Shown here: in pieces, positions 1 to 8,737 of the stretch
How positions within the stretch are numbered: position 1 is the stretch's first letter
Layout: the number at the start of each line of letters is the position of its first letter
Source of the DNA: Pseudoalteromonas rubra
GTDB lineage: Bacteria > Pseudomonadota > Gammaproteobacteria > Enterobacterales > Alteromonadaceae
Assembly: GCF_000238295.3 (NCBI RefSeq)
Contig: NZ_AHCD03000043.1
Span: forward strand, 248,001 to 312,000
Reading direction: 5' to 3'
Length of the DNA: 64,000 nucleotides
Made by a program: the position numbers and the translations under genes
The notes under the pieces: generated by a model
What the model was told of the DNA's origin: nothing
The model's database searches: none
Seen by the model: the letters and a program-made list of their open reading frames with translations, nothing else

Positions 1-927
1 GCTGGGGCTGCAATTGGCTCCGTGATCCCGGGTATTGGCACTGCCATAGGCGGCCTGGTCGGCGGCGCACTGGGTGCGATGGGCGGTGAGTCCGTTGGTG
101 GCTGGCTAGGCGAAAAGCTGGGAGGCTGGTTTGCTGATGATGAACCTGCCAAACCCCAGGCAACACCAGAAATCAAAAGCACTGTCGGGACAACCCATCT
201 GGCTGCAAAGGGGGCTGGAGTGTCGAGCGCCGCGCCATCAGGTAGCGATGGGAACAGTCTGCTGAATGTTGCCGAAGGCTTTATCAAAAACCAGTTTATC
301 AATCCGTTTAATCTGGCCGCAGGCACTGCGTCTGCGTTTGCTGAGCTTAGCGGGAATAACAAAAGTCGTGCACATACAGTGGCCAAAGTTGGCAACTTTG
401 TTGGTGATGCGTTGAATTATCACACCGTCTGGCAGGCTGCCAATGATGATACTTTGAGTGGCTCGCAAAAAGCGCAAGTGATTGGCGGTACGCTCGGAGG
501 CATGTTCTCCGCAAAAGCGGTGAGTGGTTTGATGGAGAAAAGCCGTAATCCCTGGTTGAAGATGGCAGCGCCACTGGCTGGGTTTATCACCAATGCAGCT
601 GTTGGTTCGCAAATCGGCAGTTGGTTTAGCGAAGAAAAAGTGGCTGAGTCCGGTGAAGGGGCAGCCGATAAGGCTAATCTGGTAAACACGCCAGAGGCGC
701 TGTCTGGCTCACAAGGCACTGCAACACCGCAGCCAACGCCTGGGTCTGAAAGTGATGCCACGGCCCACCAGGCTGCGCAGGTAACAGTCAACGCCAATAT
801 TACAGTCAACGCACGCAGTAGCGATCAGGCTCAGGACATTGCAATTCAGGTTAAGCAGATCCTTGAACAGCAACAACAACAGACCATTCGGGACTTGAAT
901 GCGCGTTATTTTAATCAGGTGGCTTGA
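1..927 (+). CDS. Phage tail tape measure protein, C-terminal part (gene runs off the left edge)
   Basis: The reading frame is open from base 1, so this is the 3' end of a longer gene; the GTG at 22 is internal. The first residues are a glycine/alanine-rich hydrophobic stretch (IPGIGTAIGGLVGGALGAMG type) typical of the C-terminal region of tail length tape-measure proteins. A further glycine/alanine-rich helix region and a polar Gln-rich end (EQQQQQTIRDL) follow. The call rests mainly on context: the next three genes are the P2-type tail genes U, X and D in the usual order, with the tape measure directly before U. In the family the protein sets tail length and is packed inside the tail tube. 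Whether the source is a complete prophage or a tailocin cannot be seen from here. Confidence 0.75.
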   Translation, partial: AGAAIGSVIPGIGTAIGGLVGGALGAMGGESVGGWLGEKLGGWFADDEPAKPQATPEIKSTVGTTHLAAKGAGVSSAAPSGSDGNSLLNVAEGFIKNQFINPFNLAAGTASAFAELSGNNKSRAHTVAKVGNFVGDALNYHTVWQAANDDTLSGSQKAQVIGGTLGGMFSAKAVSGLMEKSRNPWLKMAAPLAGFITNAAVGSQIGSWFSEEKVAESGEGAADKANLVNTPEALSGSQGTATPQPTPGSESDATAHQAAQVTVNANITVNARSSDQAQDIAIQVKQILEQQQQQTIRDLNARYFNQVA

Positions 928-954
928 GCCCACATTTCATAATTCAGGTGAACC

Positions 955-1410
955 ATGAGCAATACCAATCATGCCAGACACATGATGCAGCTGGGCGACT
1001 ACAAGTTTTCAGTCAGTACTGCGGCATTCAATAAATTGAAATACGACACCCAATATCGCTGGAAGTCTCTTGATGCTCCAACCAATAAAAACAGCCCTTT
1101 GATGCAATTTATCGGGGTTGGCGAACAAACCCTGGATCTGGAAGGCACCATCTTTCCGCAAATTGTCGAAAATGGACTCAAACAGCTCGACTATATGCGC
1201 GAGGAAGCGGCCAAAGGGCAGCCTCTGACCCTGGGCTATGTGGAGGAGAGCGGCAAGACCAACCCCAGTGTTGGTCGGGTGCTGGGCAAATGGGTGATCA
1301 GCAGTATCAGTGAGACTCGAACTTTGTTTTTTAACGATGGTATTCCCAGAGAGATCCAGTTTTCAATGCGATTAAGTCGTTATCAGGCGGCATTGAAGGA
1401 ACCCGAATAA
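955..1410 (+). CDS. Phage tail protein, P2 gpU family
   Basis: A 151-aa protein with the gpU pattern: an opening that ends in a short 'MMQLGDYKFSV' strand, a central 'PLMQFIGVGEQTLDLEGTIFP' region, and a C-terminal 'GKWVISSISETRTLFFNDG' followed by 'FSMRLSRY'. In P2-like phages gpU is a tail completion or terminator protein. An AGGTGA ribosome site lies 5 bases before the ATG. It starts 27 bases after the tape-measure stop and is followed 9 bases later by gpX, as expected for a single tail operon. Confidence 0.88.
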   Translation: MSNTNHARHMMQLGDYKFSVSTAAFNKLKYDTQYRWKSLDAPTNKNSPLMQFIGVGEQTLDLEGTIFPQIVENGLKQLDYMREEAAKGQPLTLGYVEESGKTNPSVGRVLGKWVISSISETRTLFFNDGIPREIQFSMRLSRYQAALKEPE

Positions 1411-1419
1411 GGAGGCGTT

Positions 1420-1632
1420 ATGAAAGGGGTAAATTATGTAACACGCGACGGCGATTGCCTAGATTTGATCTGTTACCGGCATTACGGGCAGAGCTCAGGG
1501 ACCGTGGAAAAGGTGCTCGGTGCAAACACCGGGCTAGCCGGGCTAGGTGCTATCTACCCGGCTGGCATTGAAATCTTCCTGCCGGAGCTGCCCAAGCCTA
1601 AGACCAAACACGTGATCAATATCTGGGATTAA
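1420..1632 (+). CDS. Phage tail protein X (P2 gpX family, LysM-like)
   Basis: A 70-aa protein with the gpX/LysM-like pattern: 'YVTRDGDCLDLICYRHYG' near the N-terminus, then 'VLGANTGLAGLGAIYPAG' and a Pro-rich end. GpX-type proteins are about 65-70 aa, so the length is normal. A strong GGAGG ribosome site (1410-1415) precedes the ATG. It lies between gpU and gpD genes, the classic P2-type context. It is a small baseplate or tail protein whose exact role is less well defined. Confidence 0.9.
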   Translation: MKGVNYVTRDGDCLDLICYRHYGQSSGTVEKVLGANTGLAGLGAIYPAGIEIFLPELPKPKTKHVINIWD

Positions 1633-1634
1633 CC

Positions 1635-2645
1635 ATGAAGCAACAACCCTATTTTTCCATCAAAGCAAACGGTAATGAAGTCACTCAAAGCCTTAAAGAT
1701 CGGATTGTTGAAGTCAGTGTGACGCAGCGAACCGGGTTGCTCAGTGATGTATGTGTTGTGCGCTTCGACAACCTGGAGGAGTTGCCAATTCAACTGCCCG
1801 AGCCCGGTAACATACTTGAAATCGCATTGGGCTACAAAGATGGCACGCCTGACAACCACGCAGCATTAACGCCGGTCGGCAAGTTTGATGTGGGCGCATA
1901 CGAGCTCAGCGGTCCTGCCCGGGCACTTACTTTATATGGTAACAGCATCATGTGGGATGCTGACTTTAAGTCGCCAAGGTATCGCTCCTGGCCTGAGCAG
2001 GGTAGTGAAACACCGGTCACTCTGGGCGAGCTGGTGGAGCAAATAGCGTCTGAGTATGGCTTGCAAAGTGGTGTGAGTGACACGTTGCAGAGCATTAGCC
2101 TGCCTCATTTGGAGCAAAGTGAAAGTGACATGCAGTTGCTTACTCGCCTTGCCCAGCGTTATGACGCAGTAATGAAAGTGGCAGCAGATAAGCTGCTTTT
2201 TGTGGCCAAAGGGACTGGACGGTCTTTGTCCGGACAAACCGTGACTTCAGCGACTTTGGGGAAAAACCACATCATACACTGGTCCCGGGTCAGCAATCAT
2301 TGTCACTTAGTGGGAGCTGTTCAGAGCTATTACCATGATACCGAGCAGGCATTGCGGATTGCAGTCCAGGCAGGGGGTGGGGCACCGATGATCACTTTAC
2401 CTTATCTGTATCCGGATGAAGCCAGTGCCCAGGCGGCTGCAAACAGTCAGCTAACACGCCTGCAGCGTGCTCATGGCGCCGTACAACTGACGGTTCCTGG
2501 TAACCCAGACATAGTTGCCGGGGCATTAATTAAGGTTGATAAAACGGTCGATCATCTTGAAGGTGATTGGTTTATCAAAGAAGTCACGCATCAGCTGACG
2601 TCACAGGGCTTTATGACCCAAGTTACAGCTGAGCAACCAAGCTAA
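1635..2645 (+). CDS. Phage late control / baseplate hub protein, P2 gpD family
   Basis: A 336-aa protein of normal gpD length. Visible family features are the N-terminal 'VTQRTGLLSDVCVVRFDN' segment, 'LEIALGYKDG', a middle 'LEQSESDMQLLTRLAQRYDAV' stretch, and a C-terminal 'GDWFIKEVTHQL' segment. GpD-type proteins form the hub of the contractile tail baseplate and are related to gp27/VgrG N-terminal domains. It starts 2 bases after the gpX stop. It is the last phage-like gene: nothing downstream in this window looks viral, so the right-hand end of the element lies near 2650, or gpD is simply the last tail gene. Confidence 0.9.
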   Translation: MKQQPYFSIKANGNEVTQSLKDRIVEVSVTQRTGLLSDVCVVRFDNLEELPIQLPEPGNILEIALGYKDGTPDNHAALTPVGKFDVGAYELSGPARALTLYGNSIMWDADFKSPRYRSWPEQGSETPVTLGELVEQIASEYGLQSGVSDTLQSISLPHLEQSESDMQLLTRLAQRYDAVMKVAADKLLFVAKGTGRSLSGQTVTSATLGKNHIIHWSRVSNHCHLVGAVQSYYHDTEQALRIAVQAGGGAPMITLPYLYPDEASAQAAANSQLTRLQRAHGAVQLTVPGNPDIVAGALIKVDKTVDHLEGDWFIKEVTHQLTSQGFMTQVTAEQPS

Positions 2646-2791
2646 CCCCTCCGTCGCATCACTTGATGTGATTATGTCCTTTCTCATCGCCTTTCAACTC
2701 AGCACCATGTGCAGTCTTTCAGGCCGTACATGGTGCCACGTCAACACAGACCAGAATCACAATTCAGATCTGCCAGAACAAATTGAACGCA

Positions 2792-3136
2792 TTAATACAT
2801 GCGTACGATACGGCTGTATACAGAGCTATTTGCATCCCATGATTCACAACTCGTCGTTTCATAAGTCAGGCTGACATTTTTCCCCGCTGCCTGACGAGCC
2901 AATAGCATTGAGTACATGCGGTTACGTCTTTCAGTGGGCATGCCGTGGCTCACGGCCAGTGTTCTTTTATTCGAGCAGGTGGTATTAATGTCGCTGGTGA
3001 CAGACTCGAGCGTTACCAAAATAGTATCTTTTCCGGAATAGACAACCACATCTTTCAACTTACCGCTGACAGTGATCCAGGCTGCCTGAGCCTGACTTGC
3101 CATTAAAAGTGCGCAACCTAATATGAGTTTTTTCAC
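2792..3136 (-). CDS. Small secreted protein of unknown function
   Basis: A 114-aa protein with a clear signal peptide (MKKLILGCALLMASQAQAA, cleavage probably after AQA) and a mature part of about 95 residues with three cysteines, including 'TTCSNKRTLAVSHG' and 'YETTSCESWDAN'. The mature part starts with a beta-rich segment (ITVSGKLKDVVVYSGKDTI). I do not recognise the family. It is monocistronic, convergent with the tail genes. An AGGAAA ribosome site lies upstream of the ATG on the minus strand (around 3143-3148). Confidence 0.75.
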   Translation of the reverse strand: MKKLILGCALLMASQAQAAWITVSGKLKDVVVYSGKDTILVTLESVTSDINTTCSNKRTLAVSHGMPTERRNRMYSMLLARQAAGKNVSLTYETTSCESWDANSSVYSRIVRMY

Positions 3137-3261
3137 TTTGTTTCCTTATGTTTATTATTGATATCCTTAATAGTGTATATATAAAAGGTAAATGAAACCA
3201 AGCTTTTGTTTTTGAATGTTATGTTAACGCGTTTGCGGTGTAGAGTTGGGAGCGAGGAGCG

Positions 3262-4353
3262 TTAAAACAGCTCTATGTCGTTGCTGTTTGCACTGAGTGG
3301 CTGCTCATTTAGGATATCTATGAGGCTGGCGAGCTGTTGCTCAATCTCTTTGCCAGACTCAAGTTTAGTGTCGGCAGAGGCCCTTGCCGCCTGGATCAGG
3401 GTGATGAGTTGTTGCTCGGCTTCTTCTGACAGCTCGTTGTCGATACCCATGCTGGAAAATAAGCTGTCTAGCTGCACCTCAAGGTCGTCAATCAGCGTGA
3501 CTATGCCAGCTTTAATGTCTGTATTTTGTGCTTTAAATTGTACTATGGTCTGGCGCAACTGCTGCTCCAATAACACCTTGTTGACGCATTGCTCCACACC
3601 ATCCATTACATAAGCGAGATAGTCCCGCATAGTACCTACTCTGTCGGCATGAACTGGCATGTTTTTAACCAGTAAAGAGGCGTGACGCCAGTTAAATGCC
3701 GCCCTGTGCTTGCCAAACGCCATAATCCTGCCAGCGCCTTGCAATGATTCCAATAACGCGGCATCGATATTTTTGGTTATCCCGTCGTCAAAAAAGCAGG
3801 GGTTGGTTTTTTGATCGCGAATAATCAACGAGCACTTCAGGCCAAACCCTTGGGTGAGTTTGAAGACAGCACCTGCGAGATGCGATAAATCCTCACATTG
3901 AAAACTGTCCCGATAAAATCCCATCACGTAACCGAGCGACGATAAGTCCGACAGCGCTTTGACTGCGACTTCCTCCGCATTGCCCGGGCGGGCTTTGTGT
4001 GCTTTTAGCAGCACAGACACTTTCTTGAGTAGCTCTTGCTCATCGACCGGTTTAGCAATAAAGTCGTTGCCGCCCGCATCATAGGCCTTCAAGCGCTCCT
4101 CTAACGAAGTCAGATTTGAAAAAAACAAAATGGGCATGGTGTGACCAGCAAGCCTGATTTTATAGGCAGCCTCATAGCCGTTCATGCGGGGCATCTGAAT
4201 GTCCATTAAAATCAAGTCAGGCGGACATGAGGCGACCTGTTTAAGTGCTGTTTCGCCGTCCTTTGCAACCTCTGTATGATAGTGTGATGACAGCATATGC
4301 GTATGGTATTCCACAACAAACTCGTCATCATCAACGATCAGGATGGTCTCCAT
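3262..4353 (-). CDS. Response regulator: receiver domain with an unclassified C-terminal region
   Basis: A 363-aa protein. Residues 1-120 are a canonical receiver domain: acidic pair in 'ILIVDDDEFVV', phospho-acceptor Asp in 'LILMDIQMPRMNGYEAA' (about residue 51) and the lysine in 'DFIAKPVDEQELL'. The remaining 240 residues have no DNA-binding or GGDEF/EAL motif. They begin with a region that could be a GAF-like or related fold and end in predicted long helices ('QQLRQTIVQFKAQNTDIK', 'EIEQQLASLIDIL'). The output is therefore likely protein-protein. It is divergent from the binding-lipoprotein and hybrid-kinase pair at 4493-8625, which makes a shared pathway plausible but unproven. Confidence 0.85.
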   Translation of the reverse strand: METILIVDDDEFVVEYHTHMLSSHYHTEVAKDGETALKQVASCPPDLILMDIQMPRMNGYEAAYKIRLAGHTMPILFFSNLTSLEERLKAYDAGGNDFIAKPVDEQELLKKVSVLLKAHKARPGNAEEVAVKALSDLSSLGYVMGFYRDSFQCEDLSHLAGAVFKLTQGFGLKCSLIIRDQKTNPCFFDDGITKNIDAALLESLQGAGRIMAFGKHRAAFNWRHASLLVKNMPVHADRVGTMRDYLAYVMDGVEQCVNKVLLEQQLRQTIVQFKAQNTDIKAGIVTLIDDLEVQLDSLFSSMGIDNELSEEAEQQLITLIQAARASADTKLESGKEIEQQLASLIDILNEQPLSANSNDIELF

Positions 4354-4492
4354 TCAGTTCACCTGTTTAGTAAATATTGTAGTTATTTGAGGTCCAATAA
4401 CGCGGTATTTTCACCTTCAGCCCCCAACTTCTCAAATCAAGACTAGAATACAAAAAGAAACTTTACCAATGACCTAATGGACGGGGCACGAA

Positions 4493-5437
4493 GTGAAACT
4501 TTTGTTGTTAGTACTCGTATTTGCACTGATTGTCGGGTGTTCTGATGCATCGCGCACTCAGCTCAGAGTAGGATTCAATTTGTGGCCGGGCTATGAGACT
4601 CTCTATCTGGCCCAGCAAAAGGGTCTGCTGGCAGATAACATTGAGTTGGTAGAGTTACTGTCTGCCACTGACACCATGGATGCATTTCGGCACGGGCGTA
4701 TTGAAGTGGCTGCACTGACGCTGGATGAAGCACTGCTGTTGGTATCTGAAGGTATTGCGCTCAAAATCGTATTGATCATGGATGTCTCTAATGGGGCTGA
4801 TGCGGTCGTTGCCAGAGCACCGATTGTTGAATTGGCGCAACTCAAAGGAAAGCGCATTGCCTATGAGCAAACGGCTGTTGGCGCACTGATGTTACACAAA
4901 ACACTGGATGCCGCGCAATTGAGTATGGCGGACGTTGATGCTGTCCATATGCCTGTGAATCAGCATTTCCGAGCTTTTCAGTCACGTGAGGTTGATGCGG
5001 TCGTGACGTTTGAACCGGTGACCACCCAGCTTGTCAACCAGCACCATAAGGTTATCTTTGATAGCGCCCAAATTCCCGGCAAAATTGTTGATGTGTTGGT
5101 GGTTCGGACCGCACAGCTCTCTCATCATTTTGATGCCCTGCAAACACTTATTTCCGCTCAGTTTGCAGCGCTCGCCTTCATAAAAAGCAATCCAGAAACC
5201 GCTGCGCAATTGATGTCTCCCAGACTTGGATTACAGCCCAATGAACTATTGGCAGCACTTGATGGGATAGCATTGGCCGATATGCCCACCAATCGTGACC
5301 TGTTGGTGGGGACAGGCACGCTTCCTCCCTTGCAAGTCACTGCTGACCAACTGTTAGCTGTGCTACTTGAGCATAATATGATTGCAGAAATTACTGATGT
5401 CGATGATTTAGTTGACGCGAGGTTTGTGACGCAATGA
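4493..5437 (+). CDS. Periplasmic substrate-binding lipoprotein (SsuA/THI5-like)
   Basis: A 314-aa protein starting at GTG, with a lipoprotein signal peptide: hydrophobic stretch then 'LIVGCSD', so Cys16 would be lipidated. The mature part follows the NMT1/SsuA pattern: 'VGFNLWPGYETLYLAQQKGLL', 'ELLSATDTMDAFRHGRIEVAA', 'LKGKRIAYEQTAVGALML', 'VDAVVTFEPV'. The residues usually associated with transport of sulfonates or thiamine precursors cannot be assigned to a ligand. No ABC permease or ATPase lies nearby. Its stop overlaps the start of the hybrid kinase by 4 bases (ATGA), so it is more likely a ligand-presenting partner of that kinase than a transporter component. Confidence 0.85.
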   Translation: MKLLLLVLVFALIVGCSDASRTQLRVGFNLWPGYETLYLAQQKGLLADNIELVELLSATDTMDAFRHGRIEVAALTLDEALLLVSEGIALKIVLIMDVSNGADAVVARAPIVELAQLKGKRIAYEQTAVGALMLHKTLDAAQLSMADVDAVHMPVNQHFRAFQSREVDAVVTFEPVTTQLVNQHHKVIFDSAQIPGKIVDVLVVRTAQLSHHFDALQTLISAQFAALAFIKSNPETAAQLMSPRLGLQPNELLAALDGIALADMPTNRDLLVGTGTLPPLQVTADQLLAVLLEHNMIAEITDVDDLVDARFVTQ

Positions 5438-8400
5438 GACGCCCGGGTGTGCCAACTTCCCTGGCATTTTGGGTGCCGGTGGGGATATTAGTGCTTTGCT
5501 TTGCAGTACTGAGCCTGAGCACTATGGTCATTTATACCGGGAGTCGTGATGCAGCTCAATCAAGTCATAAGTCACATGCCAATTATCTGCTGCTGACGTT
5601 GAAACGTCATGTCGAAGTGAACCTGAGTGCCGATAAACCCGAGGAAATTCGGCATGATTTATCTGTTATCGGCACGGCTCCGGAAGTTGCAAACATTGCG
5701 GTGACCGATGAAACGGGGCAAATACTGTTCAGTAATCACTTTGCTGATATAGGTAAATCACTACAGGATGTTGCCAGTCACCATACCGAACAGACGCTTA
5801 AAGCCGCACTGAGTAGTCACATGCCGTCGATGCTACTCTCGGCGGACCATAACACACTCGAAGCGCTGCAAAGCTTTGCTTTGCCGTCTGGCACTGAGTT
5901 GCGCTCTAGCCGACTGGGGCTGATTTACTTAAATTATAACCTGGCATTGAGCGAGCAGATGTTATGGCGCAATATTCGTCTGAACCTGGTTTTGATGTGG
6001 GTCGGCTGTGGGGGGTTGATCCTGATGGTGATGGTACTGTTAAGGAAAGGAGTTATCGCGCCATTGGGGGAGCTGGCAAGGCAGGCGACTTTACTCGCAG
6101 ATGGCACTTACACACACCAGAGTGTGCGTTATGGGTTTAAAGAAATTGCAACGCTGACAAAGACATTTAATTGGGCTTCCAGTGCCATTCGTGAACACAT
6201 TGCGCAATTGGATAAAAATAAGTGCGAGCTTGAATCCAGGGTGAAGTTACGTACCGCTGAGCTGCAAAGTGCCAACCTGAATTATGAGCAGGCACAAAAA
6301 ATGGCCCGCCTGGGTCGCTGGGAACTCGAACTGGAAAGTGGTTTGGTACATTTATCCCAGGAGGCCTACGACATCATTGGTGCATCTCCCGCTCAGCCTG
6401 TGACGTTAAGCACTTTGTTCGGCCATGCTGATGTCGTATCCGAGCCAGCATTACAGGCTATTTTTGACAAGCAGCAACAGCATCATGACTTTAATTATGA
6501 GTTGCAAAGTGGCGATACATGCCGTTTTATTCGCCTCGTCGCTGAACGATGTGAAGACAGTAACACCGGGCACTATAAAATGGTCGGTATTGTTCAGGAT
6601 ATATCTGAGCAGATGCACAAAGAACTGTCACTGATAGAAAATCAGGCGATGACTCGGGCCATCATAGATACGGCTGCGGATGCCATTATAGTGATTAACA
6701 CTCAGGGAGAAGTTCAGGAGTTTAGTCCGGCGGCGGTGGAGATGTTTGGGTATGCGCCTGATGAAGTGCTGGGTAAAAATCTGCGCATGTTGATGCCTGA
6801 GCCCTATCGCAGTAGCCATGATCAGTATATGCAAAATTATTTTGATACCGGTGTAAAAAAAGTCATCGACAATAAGCGTGAAGTGACAGCACGTAATAAA
6901 AGTGGCCGGTGCTTTCCCATCGACCTGGCTGTTGCCGAAACTAAGGTGGGAGAGGCCAATTATTTCACTGCCATTATTCGTGATATTACGGAGCGCAAAG
7001 AGGCAGAGCAAAAGCTCCTGGAAGCGATGCAGGCCGCACAGAGTGCGACCCGAGCTAAGTCAGAGTTTCTCGCCAATATGTCTCATGAAATTCGCACACC
7101 CATGCATGCAATAACCGGGTTAACGCATCTTGCGCTCAAAATGGATGCGCCACCAAAAATGCATAACTATCTGAAAAAAATACGTTATGCAGCAGATAAC
7201 CTGTTGGTACTCCTGAATGACATTCTGGACATTTCTAAGATAGAGGCAGGAAAACTCAGTGTGGAGTCTGTGCCATTTGGATTACAGACGCTGATTGAGC
7301 ATGTTTGTGGTTTGATTGCGGCCCGGACTGACGAGAAACAACTGAGCTTTGCGGTAAGGCAAGATCAAAAGTTACCAGAAGTCCTGATAGGGGATGCGCT
7401 CAGGCTCAGCCAGGTGTTGCTGAATTTACTCAGTAATGCGATTAAGTTCACCCCCCATTCTGGCAGTATCACTCTGCAAGTGACTGCAAAAGCGTGTACA
7501 GAATCCAATGCACAGATACTGTTTACTGTATCAGATACCGGTATTGGTATTTCATCGAGTCAGTTGCAAACTTTGTTTGCCCCTTTTACTCAGGCTGATG
7601 CATCGACCACCCGGCAATATGGGGGGACCGGTCTGGGTCTGGCGATCAGTAAAAACCTGGTGAAACTCATGGGGGGCAGGGTGTGGTGTGAGAGTAACGA
7701 AGGAGAAGGAGCACATTTTTTTGTTGAAATTACTTTTCCACTTGGTGAGGTTGCAACAGAGCCCGGCGCACAGATAGGCGCGAAAATCGAGCAAGGGGCC
7801 GTATCGGCAGTACTTGAAGGGGCAACCGTGTTATTGGTGGAAGACAATGATATTAATCGGGAAATCGCACAGGAAATACTGACTGACGCGGGGATGCGGG
7901 TATCCACAGCAGAACACGGAGAGGAGGCGCTGGAGCGGATACGGGAAACGGCAGTTGATTTGATCTTAATGGACTGTCAGATGCCCGTGATGGATGGATA
8001 TACCGCGACCCGGGAGATCAGAAAAATACCGGCTTATCGCCAGGTGCCCATTATTGCCCTGACGGCGAATGTGATGCACCATGATCTGCAAGAGATAAAA
8101 GCGTGTGGCATGGACGATCACATCGCCAAACCCATTAATGTTGAGCTGGCTTATCAAAAGATTTACCAATGGCTTTGTCGTCAATCCCAGCTGAGCAAGC
8201 CTGACGTGACGGGTGTGATGGAGCCTGTGCAGCCTTATTCAACACTACCTGAGTCAGTTCCATCGTATGAAAACGCAGGCAGTGATTTGCTCGATATGGC
8301 GCAGGGCCTTAAGCATGTGAATGGCAATACAGACTTTTATCGCAAAATGTCCGATAAGTTTATGGTGGCACAGAGTGGGTTTTGCGAGCGCCTTGAGCAA

Positions 8401-8625
8401 AGTTTGCAGGAGAAGGATTTTGAAGCGGCCGCCAGAATGGCGCATACACTAAAGGGACAAGCTGGGTACCTTGGATTGTTGCGCTGTGCTGAGCTGGCGA
8501 CCCAGCTGGAGCAGGCGATTGTCCAGCAAGCACCAGAGCAGGCGAGTTTGCTTCAGGCGCTGGCGGCGGTTTTGGCGCGTTCTTGTCAGGCGCTAAAAGC
8601 TGCATTGGCAGAGTCTGGAGGGTGA
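5434..8625 (+). CDS. Hybrid sensor histidine kinase (HAMP-PAS-PAS-HisKA-HATPase-REC-HPt)
   Basis: A 1063-aa inner-membrane kinase. Two membrane segments (about 11-33 and 183-206) bracket a periplasmic sensor of about 150 residues, followed by HAMP. Two PAS domains follow (about 285-395 and 405-520); the second is FixL-like ('RAIIDTAADAIIVINTQGEV'). The H-box 'NMSHEIRTPMHAI' has the phospho-His near residue 551. The ATPase has N-, G1- and G2-type boxes ('LLNLLSNAIKFTP', 'VSDTGIGIS', 'GGTGLGLAI'). The receiver Asp is in 'LILMDCQMPVMDGY' (about 846) and the HPt His in 'MAHTLKGQAGYLG' (about 1003). The whole His-Asp-His relay is thus present. It is translationally coupled to the upstream binding lipoprotein, so it probably senses that protein's ligand. 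Confidence 0.93.
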   Translation: MRRPGVPTSLAFWVPVGILVLCFAVLSLSTMVIYTGSRDAAQSSHKSHANYLLLTLKRHVEVNLSADKPEEIRHDLSVIGTAPEVANIAVTDETGQILFSNHFADIGKSLQDVASHHTEQTLKAALSSHMPSMLLSADHNTLEALQSFALPSGTELRSSRLGLIYLNYNLALSEQMLWRNIRLNLVLMWVGCGGLILMVMVLLRKGVIAPLGELARQATLLADGTYTHQSVRYGFKEIATLTKTFNWASSAIREHIAQLDKNKCELESRVKLRTAELQSANLNYEQAQKMARLGRWELELESGLVHLSQEAYDIIGASPAQPVTLSTLFGHADVVSEPALQAIFDKQQQHHDFNYELQSGDTCRFIRLVAERCEDSNTGHYKMVGIVQDISEQMHKELSLIENQAMTRAIIDTAADAIIVINTQGEVQEFSPAAVEMFGYAPDEVLGKNLRMLMPEPYRSSHDQYMQNYFDTGVKKVIDNKREVTARNKSGRCFPIDLAVAETKVGEANYFTAIIRDITERKEAEQKLLEAMQAAQSATRAKSEFLANMSHEIRTPMHAITGLTHLALKMDAPPKMHNYLKKIRYAADNLLVLLNDILDISKIEAGKLSVESVPFGLQTLIEHVCGLIAARTDEKQLSFAVRQDQKLPEVLIGDALRLSQVLLNLLSNAIKFTPHSGSITLQVTAKACTESNAQILFTVSDTGIGISSSQLQTLFAPFTQADASTTRQYGGTGLGLAISKNLVKLMGGRVWCESNEGEGAHFFVEITFPLGEVATEPGAQIGAKIEQGAVSAVLEGATVLLVEDNDINREIAQEILTDAGMRVSTAEHGEEALERIRETAVDLILMDCQMPVMDGYTATREIRKIPAYRQVPIIALTANVMHHDLQEIKACGMDDHIAKPINVELAYQKIYQWLCRQSQLSKPDVTGVMEPVQPYSTLPESVPSYENAGSDLLDMAQGLKHVNGNTDFYRKMSDKFMVAQSGFCERLEQSLQEKDFEAAARMAHTLKGQAGYLGLLRCAELATQLEQAIVQQAPEQASLLQALAAVLARSCQALKAALAESGG

Positions 8626-8636
8626 ATTTTAATTTT

Positions 8637-8660
8637 AGACGGCTAAACATCTAGAAGTTG
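8637..8660 (+). promoter_or_regulatory. MetJ operator: three adjoining met boxes
   Basis: Three consecutive 8-bp units upstream of metA resemble the met box AGACGTCT: AGACGGCT (7 of 8), AAACATCT (6 of 8) and AGAAGTTG (5 of 8). MetJ of E. coli binds adjoining met boxes with S-adenosylmethionine as corepressor. The last box overlaps the -35 element of the likely metA promoter. metJ itself is not in the window. Confidence 0.75.
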
Positions 8661-8685
8661 AAATTTATTCCCATTGCTTCATAAT
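8658..8685 (+). promoter_or_regulatory. Probable metA sigma-70 promoter
   Basis: TTGAAA (8658-8663) and CATAAT (8680-8685) are separated by 16 bases, a good sigma-70 fit. It lies about 50 bases before the metA ATG. The -35 element overlaps the third met box, so MetJ binding would block it. Judged by eye only. Confidence 0.6.
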
Positions 8686-8737
8686 GTCGCTGGAAAGTGG
8701 ATCGCGTTACAGAGATCCAGTCACTGAGGGGAATACC

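Noticed and set aside
2668..2874. 68-aa open frame after gpD
   Set aside because: No ribosome site, no family likeness, and it overlaps the end of the signal-peptide gene on the other strand.
8626..8737. S-adenosylmethionine riboswitch before metA
   Set aside because: The leader after the likely promoter is only about 45 bases and has no fitting fold; the met boxes explain control better.
8684..8737. Upstream ATG as start of metA
   Set aside because: It lies at the -10 element and has no ribosome site; the ATG at 8738 gives the family N-terminus and residue numbering equal to E. coli.
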